Source: Dinghuibacter sp964544695 (lineage in GTDB: Bacteria; Bacteroidota; Bacteroidia; Chitinophagales; Chitinophagaceae). From it: 7,151 bases of DNA. Below are positions 1-5,635 of the stretch, piece by piece. Numbering within the stretch: position 1 is the stretch's first letter; each line of letters opens with the position of its first letter. A program made the position numbers and the translations under genes. The notes beneath the pieces are model-generated. The model saw nothing but the letters and a program-made list of their open reading frames with translations. It was not told the DNA's origin and made no database searches. The stretch is from contig CAZJDB010000122.1 of assembly GCA_964544695.1 (NCBI GenBank), positions 1 to 7,151 of the forward strand, read 5' to 3'.

Positions 1-916
1 AGCCCAGCCTGCCGTCCGGCTGCACGGCGGCTTCCAGGGCTCGCCATGCTTTGGACACGACTGGCCGGAAGGCCCTGGCCGGCAAAAGGCGATGGTTCAT
101 ACCCCAGGCCAGCGCATAACAATACAGGGCTGTGCCGCTGGTTTCTTCCGCAGGATAACTGGCAGGATCCAGCAGGGAGGAGCGCCATGTACCGTCTGGT
201 TGTTGAAGGCCCGCAATCTTGTACGCCATTTCGTGGTAGAGCCGAACGAATCGCGCCTTGTCGGGATAGTTTTCCGGCATATTTTCCAGGACGCGTACGA
301 GGCCTGCCAACACCCAACCGTTGCCCCGTGACCAAAACACGGGTTGTCCGTTGGCTTCCCTTTGTACAAAAAAACGGCTATCTCTATAGTAGAGGCTGTC
401 TTTGGGATCGTACAGGTAATTCGTGGTCTTCCACCAGAGAGAATCGGCCAGGTCCAGGTAACGACGGTCATGTGTCGCTGTAGCCAGGTAAGCCAGGGCA
501 GGGGGCCCCATAAAAAGGGCGTCGCACCATGCCCACTCGCGCTGCTGAATGTTATTCTTCCATTCCAGGGACTCGGTATGGGGGGCGCTCGCTATGGAAT
601 CGGCCAGTGCGCGAAACGGGTCGATCATCCCGAGTTGGACGTACGTCTGCGCAATGCAATAGTCATCCGCCATAGTGCGGTGGGGGCCGGTTTGCCAGGC
701 CAGCGCCTCGCCTATTCGGTACAGCGTAGCACTGTAGGTCGTATCGCCCGACGTTTTGGCAAGGGCCATCATACCGGTATAATACACCCCGTTCACCCAG
801 TCCCAGGCGGGGTAAGGCGAGGTCTGACGCATTTGCCAGTCGGCGACGCGTTTCATGACAGTAAGGGTCGAATCGGGATTGCCTGACAGCGCAATCCAAA
901 GACAAAGACGAAGCAT
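1..916 (-). CDS. Glycoside hydrolase family 88/105 protein (unsaturated uronyl/rhamnogalacturonyl hydrolase type), C-terminus missing
   Basis: The family removes the 4,5-unsaturated uronic acid left at the non-reducing end of oligosaccharides by polysaccharide lyases, typically in pectin (rhamnogalacturonan) breakdown. The 305 visible residues read as an (alpha/alpha)6-barrel. Diagnostic stretches are WVNGVYYTGMMALA (40-53), MADDYCIAQTY (82-92), WAWCDALFMGPPALAYLA (128-145), FWSRGNGWVLAGL (194-206) and EETSGTALYCYALAWG (257-272). D84 or D85 and D132 correspond to the two catalytic aspartates known in YteR-type enzymes. The frame runs off the left edge in VQPDGRLG, a typical late motif, so only the tail is missing. 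The ATG at 916 is the only ATG between the domain and an upstream in-frame TAG; M21 (MKRVADWQ) is an alternative. The N-terminus is short and only weakly hydrophobic, so export is uncertain. It is divergent from the transglutaminase-sensor operon. The family call is firm; the substrate is not readable. Confidence 0.9.
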   Translation of the reverse strand, partial: MLRLCLWIALSGNPDSTLTVMKRVADWQMRQTSPYPAWDWVNGVYYTGMMALAKTSGDTTYSATLYRIGEALAWQTGPHRTMADDYCIAQTYVQLGMIDPFRALADSIASAPHTESLEWKNNIQQREWAWCDALFMGPPALAYLATATHDRRYLDLADSLWWKTTNYLYDPKDSLYYRDSRFFVQREANGQPVFWSRGNGWVLAGLVRVLENMPENYPDKARFVRLYHEMAYKIAGLQQPDGTWRSSLLDPASYPAEETSGTALYCYALAWGMNHRLLPARAFRPVVSKAWRALEAAVQPDGRLG

Positions 917-919
917 GAT

Positions 920-927
920 CAAATATA
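920..927 (-). promoter_or_regulatory. -7-like element (TATATTTG) for the hydrolase gene
   Basis: TATATTTG fits the Bacteroidota -7 consensus TAnnTTTG exactly and ends three bases before the ATG at 916. If it is used, transcription would begin at or next to the start codon, giving a leaderless message. I see no convincing TTG at the expected -33 position, so this rests on one half-site only. Confidence 0.4.
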
Positions 928-929
928 CC

Positions 930-956
930 GGATTCGCGACGGATCCGACGGGATTC
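930..956. repeat. Three phased GGATYC repeats in the divergent intergenic region
   Basis: GGATTC at 930-935, GGATCC at 941-946 and GGATTC at 951-956 start 11 and 10 bases apart, about one helical turn each. A regulator could therefore contact all three from one face of the helix. They lie between the divergent hydrolase and transglutaminase/two-component genes. They do not obviously match the usual LytTR-box pattern. A binding role is inference. Confidence 0.4.
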
Positions 957-968
957 TAAACGGCGGCG

Positions 969-984
969 CCCCCGCGGCCGGGGG
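969..984. promoter_or_regulatory. GC-rich hairpin (6-bp stem, 4-nt loop) upstream of the transglutaminase-like gene
   Basis: CCCCCG (969-974) and CGGGGG (979-984) are perfectly complementary around the loop CGGC. The structure lies 16 bases before the ATG at 1001 and just upstream of a -7-like element. It may be an operator or simply occupy the promoter. It is not a convincing intrinsic terminator, because only three T residues follow. Confidence 0.4.
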
Positions 985-988
985 TTTG

Positions 989-996
989 TAGATTCG
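989..996 (+). promoter_or_regulatory. -7-like element (TAGATTCG) for the transglutaminase/two-component operon
   Basis: TAGATTCG differs from TAnnTTTG at one position and ends four bases before the ATG at 1001, mirroring the arrangement on the opposite strand. No purine-rich ribosome binding site lies between it and the start. No clear -33 TTG is visible, so the call is tentative. Confidence 0.3.
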
Positions 997-1000
997 CCCC

Positions 1001-2200
1001 ATGATCAAAATACTCCTCTTATCCATTTGGCTGTCCCCGGTGGACAGTACCTTCGGGCGCTTCGCCCAACACCAGGACAGCCTGCTCATCCAGGCATACG
1101 AGAGCCTGGATACGGCCCATTACCGGCTGTTGCTGGATGAATTTGTCGGGCGCTACGATAAATTGGGTGCGGATGAAAAAAAGAATTTCAGCGGTTACTA
1201 CGTCAACGCGTGGTACAACGGCTGCTGTACCTATGCACGGAAAGGGGATAAGGCTATGGCCCTGGACCTGTTTGAAAAGGCCATACAGGCAGGTTTCATA
1301 GACTATGACCATATCCTTGTCGACAAAGATTTGGAAACACTGCGACAAGAAGAGCGGTTCAGGAAGTCGGTCGCCGGTTTGCGATCGGTGGGCGATTACA
1401 TGTATATCATCAGGCGCGCCGGGGACTATAATCGCGGGGATAAGCGCGCATTGCCGGTCTTCACCTATGCGGCGCCAACAGATTCAAACCTCCGGGCCCT
1501 GAAAGAGGCTTTTCATTTGGACTCCATCGCAGGCACGGGGAACGAAGCCTCCCAGGTCATCAACCTGTTGCACTGGGTCCATAACCTCGTGCCCCACGAT
1601 GGAAATCACGAAAATCCCGCGGTGCGAAATGCCATGGCGATGATCGCGGTCTGCAAAAGGGACCAAAGGGGATTGAATTGCCGGGGTCTGGCCACGGTCC
1701 TGAATGAATGTTACCTGGCGATGGGTTTCAAGTCGCGGTTCGTTACGTGCCTGCCCAAGGATAGCCTGAAAATCGATCCCGATTGTCATGTGATCAATAT
1801 GGTCTTCCTGCCTTCCCTGAAAAAATGGGTTTGGATGGACCCGACCAACGATGCGTATGTGATGGATGAGACGGGGAACCTGCTGGGACCCGCGGAGGTA
1901 CGTGAAAGGCTGATCGCGGGAAAGATGCTGATCGTTAACCCCGATGCCAATTGGAACCACCGCAGTTCCACGCTGAAGGAGGACTACCTGTTCCATTATA
2001 TGGCAAAGAACCTGTACATGCTGGAGTGCCCGGTGAACAGTACGTTCGATACGGAAGGGTCTGCACCGGGAAAGACCCTGGTTTATATCCGGCTCCTGCC
2101 CCTGGATTATTTCAAACAGTCTCCGGACCGTTCGGAAAGGTCCAACTATATCACGTATCTTACCAACAACCCGGATGCATTCTGGGCCAATCCGCAATGA
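1001..2200 (+). CDS. Exported TPR and transglutaminase-like domain protein, first gene of a two-component operon
   Basis: The 399-residue product starts with a short hydrophobic stretch (MIKILLLSIWLSPVDS), probably a signal peptide, placing it in the periplasm or envelope. Residues about 66-125 resemble the last unit of a TPR array (KGDKAMALDLFEKAIQAGF, then HILVDKDLETLR). The rest is a transglutaminase-like cysteine hydrolase fold (papain-like) with a complete apparent triad: C227 in GLNCRGLATVLNE, H263 in DCHVINMVF and D280 in WVWMDPTND. Bacterial members of this fold are usually proteases or peptide/amide hydrolases rather than cross-linking enzymes; the substrate cannot be read here. The TGA overlaps the ATG of the histidine kinase in ATGA, so the two are probably translationally coupled. 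That suggests a role in the same signalling pathway, for example processing or presenting a ligand. Catalysis is inferred from the triad; the signalling role is inferred from position. Confidence 0.85.
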   Translation: MIKILLLSIWLSPVDSTFGRFAQHQDSLLIQAYESLDTAHYRLLLDEFVGRYDKLGADEKKNFSGYYVNAWYNGCCTYARKGDKAMALDLFEKAIQAGFIDYDHILVDKDLETLRQEERFRKSVAGLRSVGDYMYIIRRAGDYNRGDKRALPVFTYAAPTDSNLRALKEAFHLDSIAGTGNEASQVINLLHWVHNLVPHDGNHENPAVRNAMAMIAVCKRDQRGLNCRGLATVLNECYLAMGFKSRFVTCLPKDSLKIDPDCHVINMVFLPSLKKWVWMDPTNDAYVMDETGNLLGPAEVRERLIAGKMLIVNPDANWNHRSSTLKEDYLFHYMAKNLYMLECPVNSTFDTEGSAPGKTLVYIRLLPLDYFKQSPDRSERSNYITYLTNNPDAFWANPQ

Positions 2201-3852
2201 AGACATTTTGGTTACTGCTTTGTCTGGTGGCTTTCAGGGCGAGTGCACAGGATACTGCCGGGGTCAATCTAAAGGAATATTCCGAAAGTATGCCTGATGA
2301 TGACGCGAACAAGGATGGACCTTTCCTGTTCGCAGCGGTGCCCTATTCAGGAAACTTCCTCTCTCCCACGGATCACGAAGGGGTGTTGAATCTGGGCAAT
2401 CGCGAGAGGATGCTGCGCGTGCTGAACACCTATGATTCCTCAGATGTGTATTTCTTTGCACCGGGCATTTACATGGACAATGCGAACAAGTATGAATTCA
2501 GGGTCCTCCGCGATGGAAAAGACACCATGCTGCCCTGGAGCCCCCTCCTTCATTTTACGCCGGACTCGATGGAAGTAGGTGGATTCAAGAGCGAGCACCA
2601 TTATGCTTTCCTGGGTGGCTTCCGGACGACGTGGGATCACTACCTGATCATAGACTTGCGGCGGCGGGGTAGCGATTCCCTGTTGTCCTCGTCGGTTGTG
2701 TATTGGATGCCGCACAAGCCCGTATTGGAGAACATCTACACTTCGGCGGACATATCGAGCCTGATGACGGACGTCATCCGGAGGATAACGGAACCCTACT
2801 ATATGTTTATCGATACAGCCCAGTTGAATAAATGGGCAATCCTGTACCAGGGCGACCGACTGGACTCCCTGACCCATCTGCCCAAGAAGCTCATCCTGCC
2901 ACCTGGCGAAAACAATATTGTTTTCTATATAAATGCAGGCATATTCAGCTCGGATGCCCTGGAATATGCATTATTAAAAGATGGAGATACCGTGCGCCCG
3001 TGGCACGCTGGAGATTTTAGCCGTAATTTCTATTGCCTGGCGAACCTGACCGCCGGGGACTACCTGCTGGCCGTGCGTTTCGCGGCCCAGCGCCAGTCGG
3101 TCATGACCTATCCTTTCGTCATCCGCAAGGCCTGGACGCAGACCGTCGGCTTCAAAGTGTTCATCGTTGGGATGATCTTGGTGATCGGGTTTTTGATTTG
3201 GTTCATGGTGTACCAGGCAAGGCGAACCTCGCGCGAGAGATCGCGCCGGGAGAAACTGGGTTTGGAGCTGAAATCGCTCCGGTCCCAGTTGAACCCCCAT
3301 TTTATATTCAATGCCCTTTCCTCCATCCAAAGCCTCATCAACAAAAACGATATCTCCTCTGCCAATCGTTATCTCTCGGAGTTTGGAACCCTGCTGAGGG
3401 AGACCCTCAAGGGAAGCCGTCAGGACTTTTCCCCCCTGCACAATGAAATTCAAATCCTGGATACCTATTTGCACCTGGAGCAATTGCGCTTTCCTTTCCA
3501 ATATCAAATCGACGTTGGCGCCGATCTGCCGACCCACGACATCGAGATACCCGCCCTGATCTTCCAACCGCTGGTGGAAAATGCGGTCAAGCATGGGGCG
3601 TCCTCTTTACAGGCCGATGGCCTGATTTATATTGGCTTCATCCGGGACAACGCAGGTTTCACGTGCATCATCCGGGACAACGGAATGGGGTTCGATACTT
3701 CGCGTGGTTCGGCCGGGTATGGCCTGGTCCTGACCCGCGAACGGATCGAGGCCCTCAACCAGGATCCTTCGCGCAGTCTTCACCTGGGGATTTTATCAAA
3801 TGCCGGGTCAGGGACCACTATAACTTTACGTTTTGAAAACTGGTTGCTATGA
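2197..3852 (+). CDS. Sensor histidine kinase, LytS/YehU type, with Y_Y_Y-like periplasmic domains
   Basis: This 551-residue membrane kinase is expected to autophosphorylate and pass phosphate to the regulator encoded next. A signal peptide (MKTFWLLLCLVAFRASA) precedes a periplasmic sensor of about 300 residues. The sensor appears to hold two beta-sandwich modules, about 81-170 and 235-312; the second resembles a Y_Y_Y domain (ANLTAGDYLLAVRFAA). One transmembrane helix lies at about 316-340, followed by a short basic and coiled linker. The kinase domain shows LNPHFIFN with phospho-acceptor H368, the N box LVENAVKHG (459-467), and the G box DNGMGF (494-499) with a later GYGLVLTRERIEALN. The ATG at 2197 is chosen because it gives a clean signal peptide and an ATGA overlap; an in-frame ATG at 1951 lies deep within the previous gene. 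No beta-propeller precedes the Y_Y_Y-like domain, unlike hybrid polysaccharide sensors. The kinase assignment is firm; the ligand is unknown. Confidence 0.95.
   Translation: MKTFWLLLCLVAFRASAQDTAGVNLKEYSESMPDDDANKDGPFLFAAVPYSGNFLSPTDHEGVLNLGNRERMLRVLNTYDSSDVYFFAPGIYMDNANKYEFRVLRDGKDTMLPWSPLLHFTPDSMEVGGFKSEHHYAFLGGFRTTWDHYLIIDLRRRGSDSLLSSSVVYWMPHKPVLENIYTSADISSLMTDVIRRITEPYYMFIDTAQLNKWAILYQGDRLDSLTHLPKKLILPPGENNIVFYINAGIFSSDALEYALLKDGDTVRPWHAGDFSRNFYCLANLTAGDYLLAVRFAAQRQSVMTYPFVIRKAWTQTVGFKVFIVGMILVIGFLIWFMVYQARRTSRERSRREKLGLELKSLRSQLNPHFIFNALSSIQSLINKNDISSANRYLSEFGTLLRETLKGSRQDFSPLHNEIQILDTYLHLEQLRFPFQYQIDVGADLPTHDIEIPALIFQPLVENAVKHGASSLQADGLIYIGFIRDNAGFTCIIRDNGMGFDTSRGSAGYGLVLTRERIEALNQDPSRSLHLGILSNAGSGTTITLRFENWLL
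3638..3682 (+). repeat. In-frame 15-bp direct repeat in the kinase ATPase domain
   Basis: TCATCCGGGACAACG occurs at 3638-3652 and again at 3668-3682, exactly 30 bases apart. It encodes IRDN twice, the second copy being the start of the G box (IIRDNGMGF). It may be a small duplication, or two adjacent beta strands that happen to use the same codons. Confidence 0.7.
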
Positions 3853-4589
3853 AGGCCGTATTGATCGACGACGAACAAAACAACCTGGATAACCTGAGCC
3901 GGTTATTGGAAACCTATTGCCCCGAGGTAACGGTCGTGGATACCGCCCTTAATGCTGTTACTGGCCGGAAGGCCATCCTGATGCACCAACCCGACCTGGT
4001 TTTCCTCGACATCCAAATGCCTGGTGAAAATGGATTCGATCTCTTGAAATCATTGCCCGATTCCGATTTCGACGTGGTTTTCGTAACGGCCTACGATCAC
4101 TATGGGATTCAGGCCGTCAAGTTCTCGGCGGTGGATTACCTGCTCAAACCCATACACCCCGATGAGCTCATCAGCGCCGTTCGGAAAGTTAGTGGCCGGC
4201 AGGGGCATCGCCGGCGCCACGAACAACTGGAAAATCTTTTGCAGCAATTGAACCAGTCCAAAGAAGAGCACCGGATCGCACTACCCACCCTCAGGGAAAC
4301 GCGCCTGATCCGGACCCGGGACATCATCCGCCTGGAATCCTCCAACAACTATAGTCATATTTATCTTACCGGCGGTGAAAAGCTGACCGCCTCAAGACCC
4401 ATCCACGAATATGAGGATTTGCTAACCGACTATGGGTTCCTTCGTCCTCACCAGTCGCACCTTGTCAACAGGGTCTACATAAAAAGCTTGCTCCGGGAGG
4501 ACGGGGGAACCCTTCTGTTAGAAGATGGTTCCCGCGTACCAGTGTCCCGGAACAAGAAGGGGGCCATACTCGAGGCCCTTGGGCTATGA
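3849..4589 (+). CDS. LytTR-family response regulator
   Basis: This 246-residue cytoplasmic transcription regulator is the evident partner of the upstream kinase. Its ATG overlaps the kinase stop codon in ATGA. The receiver domain (1 to about 118) has the acidic pair D7/D8, phospho-acceptor D54 in FLDIQMPGENGFDLL, T80 in VFVTAYD and K100 in LLKPIHPDEL. A charged linker (about 114-140, rich in Arg, Gln and Glu) leads to a LytTR DNA-binding domain (about 141-243) with IIRLESSNNYSHIYLTGG, FLRPHQSHLVNRVYI and VPVSRNKKGAI. LytTR proteins bind direct-repeat sites upstream of target promoters; the operon itself and the divergent hydrolase are natural candidates, though no clear LytTR box was found between them. 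All key receiver residues are intact. It ends only 6 bases before the convergent globin gene. Confidence 0.97.
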   Translation: MKAVLIDDEQNNLDNLSRLLETYCPEVTVVDTALNAVTGRKAILMHQPDLVFLDIQMPGENGFDLLKSLPDSDFDVVFVTAYDHYGIQAVKFSAVDYLLKPIHPDELISAVRKVSGRQGHRRRHEQLENLLQQLNQSKEEHRIALPTLRETRLIRTRDIIRLESSNNYSHIYLTGGEKLTASRPIHEYEDLLTDYGFLRPHQSHLVNRVYIKSLLREDGGTLLLEDGSRVPVSRNKKGAILEALGL

Positions 4590-4595
4590 TGCTGG

Positions 4596-5135
4596 TTACC
4601 TTTGTACCACAATTGACATCTGCGATTCTATCACCACACCCAGGGAACCGATCAAGTTAGCTGGCACCCCGTTCTTATTTGCCGCCGCTACAACATCGAC
4701 TATAAATTCGTTAAAAGCACCCGCGGTTACCTTATTGGATATGCGGGGATTGGTGGCGGGGTTATGGGCATTTGCCATACTGAGGCCTCCGTACGTAAAA
4801 TCCTTGGCGCCCGTAGCCACACAGAAGAAATCGGTCAGGTTTTTACTCAACGCATCGAAGCCGCTGAAATTATTAGCCGTAACCTCGGCGAGCAGGGTCA
4901 TGAAATATACGTTTATGGAATCGTCACCGGCGATGACAAAGATGGCGCTGTCCACTACGCTACGAATACCCAGGCGCCCCTTTTCGATCATGGTTCCGGG
5001 GTTGGCGGGGTCGGAGACCATGGCCGTGCCGCCCAGGGAATCGTATAAAGTGGGCTGCGTATTATTGCTGCTGTTGCCGCTTTTTGAGCAAGAGAAGGCG
5101 ATACAAATGCAGAGCGCTAACGATAAGATTTTCAT
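4596..5135 (-). CDS. Lipoprotein of the group I truncated hemoglobin family
   Basis: The 179-residue product begins with a type II signal peptide (MKILSLALCICIAFSC); C16 is the probable lipidation site, so the protein should be anchored outside the cytoplasm. A Ser/Asn-rich spacer (17-27) follows, then LYDSLGG (30-36), the usual opening of truncated globins. The core follows as RSVVDSAIFVI, ALSKNLTDFFCVATGA (95-110), FTYGGLSMANAHNP (113-126) and IVDVVAAANKNGVPANLIGSL. H124 aligns with the proximal heme-ligating histidine (F8). About 16 extra residues sit between LGG and the B helix, and the CD region is longer than usual. The place where classical group I proteins carry Tyr B10 appears to be I65, so oxygen or NO chemistry may differ. 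Truncated globins normally act in the cytoplasm, so a lipid anchor is notable. It follows the HMA-like gene by 18 bases and has an A-rich leader. Function is unknown: gas sensing, heme carriage or redox are all possible. Confidence 0.85.
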   Translation of the reverse strand: MKILSLALCICIAFSCSKSGNSSNNTQPTLYDSLGGTAMVSDPANPGTMIEKGRLGIRSVVDSAIFVIAGDDSINVYFMTLLAEVTANNFSGFDALSKNLTDFFCVATGAKDFTYGGLSMANAHNPATNPRISNKVTAGAFNEFIVDVVAAANKNGVPANLIGSLGVVIESQMSIVVQR

Positions 5136-5153
5136 ATTTGTTTTTTTTCGGTG

Positions 5154-5531
5154 TTATAGAACGGGGCAGGATTTGCCCATTTGCGCCCGCGTCGGAAGGA
5201 TTTGGTCGGCATTGTATGAAAAGGATGCTTTAAAATCCCTAACGATTTGCTGCGCGCTGTTGCGATACGGGAAATAGGTGAAGATCACTTTTCGCGTGGC
5301 GGGGTTGACGAGCACACGATCCACGCCCTGCTCCTGATATAGCCACGCGGTGATTCTTTGGGCATCTTCCGCCGTCATTGGCTGATGGATGTCTATACGC
5401 GCCATTTCCCGCAGGTTGGGCGTGATGCGCTGGGGCCTGGTAACGATGTAGATGTGCACGGCCAGGACCGCGACGAGCAATAGGAACAAGCCTCCGGCTC
5501 CTATTAAAATTCTTTTAATAGTCTTATTCAT
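5154..5531 (-). CDS. Membrane-anchored HMA-like ferredoxin-fold protein lacking the CxxC metal site
   Basis: This 125-residue protein has one N-terminal transmembrane helix (about 8-30, GAGGLFLLLVAVLAVHIYIV) after a basic start, so the rest probably faces the periplasm. Residues about 45-112 follow the order of a heavy-metal-associated domain: a strand, then PMTAEDAQRITAWLYQEQGV, then VLVNPATRKVIFTYFPY and a final helix, QQIVRDFKASF. The position of the usual GMTCxxC reads PMTAEDA, so A54 and A57 replace both metal-binding cysteines and classical copper binding through that motif is unlikely. The only cysteine is C122, in the terminal GKSCPVL. The stop lies 18 bases before the globin gene on the same strand, suggesting one operon and a shared task. 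The domain assignment rests on pattern and spacing rather than strong identity. It could be a heme or metal chaperone derivative, or a structural partner of the globin. Confidence 0.75.
   Translation of the reverse strand: MNKTIKRILIGAGGLFLLLVAVLAVHIYIVTRPQRITPNLREMARIDIHQPMTAEDAQRITAWLYQEQGVDRVLVNPATRKVIFTYFPYRNSAQQIVRDFKASFSYNADQILPTRAQMGKSCPVL
5501..5521 (-). repeat. Perfect 9-bp inverted repeat just inside the HMA-like gene
   Basis: On the coding strand CTATTAAAA and TTTTAATAG pair perfectly around the triloop GAA. The structure begins 10 bases after the A of the start codon and covers codons 4 to 10 or 11. It could be an operator or an RNA hairpin that tunes translation initiation of the HMA/globin unit. 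It also encodes the basic N-terminus TIKRILI, so it may partly reflect codon choice in AT-rich early codons. Confidence 0.6.
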
Positions 5532-5601
5532 ATTTAGTCTTTTGATTGGATTACAACGAACAGAGGGGTCAGAAGAATCTACGACAATACGGGTATAGCG
5601 G

Positions 5602-5631
5602 TTTTGGGAATATTATAAAAAATGTATTTTG
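5602..5631 (+). promoter_or_regulatory. Candidate Bacteroidota promoter for the PH-like membrane protein
   Basis: TTTTG at 5602-5606, with the -33 type TTG at its end, is followed after 18 bases by TATTTTG at 5625-5631. The second element is TAnnTTTG with one T missing. It ends four bases before the ATG at 5636, again suggesting a leaderless message if that start is used. Confidence 0.4.
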
Positions 5632-5635
5632 CATG

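Noticed and set aside
344..886. 180-codon plus-strand open frame opposite the hydrolase gene
   Set aside because: It is antisense to a frame full of GH88/105 motifs, and its translation is Arg/Gly/Pro/His-rich with no recognisable domain. The same holds for the frame at 46-483.
1951..2196. Longer N-terminal extension of the histidine kinase from an ATG at 1951
   Set aside because: It would overlap the previous gene by about 250 bases and bury the signal peptide that begins at 2197. The ATGA overlap is the normal operon arrangement.
1484..2206. 240-codon minus-strand open frame opposite the transglutaminase-like gene
   Set aside because: The plus strand carries the catalytic motifs there; the antisense translation has no family features.
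2974..3594. 206-codon minus-strand open frame within the kinase gene
   Set aside because: It is opposite conserved kinase motifs (LNPHFIFN, N box) and lacks domain features.
5141..5148. Run of eight T on the plus strand as a possible terminator
   Set aside because: No adjacent hairpin, and no plus-strand gene ends here. On the minus strand it is the A-rich leader just upstream of the globin start.
4525..5277. 250-codon plus-strand open frame covering the globin and part of the HMA-like gene
   Set aside because: It starts inside the LytTR gene and runs antisense to two genes with signal peptide, lipobox and globin motifs.
5546..5632. N-terminal extension of the PH-like protein from an ATG at 5546
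   Set aside because: The added 30 residues are not hydrophobic or domain-like and cover the probable promoter (TTTTG at 5602, TATTTTG at 5625).
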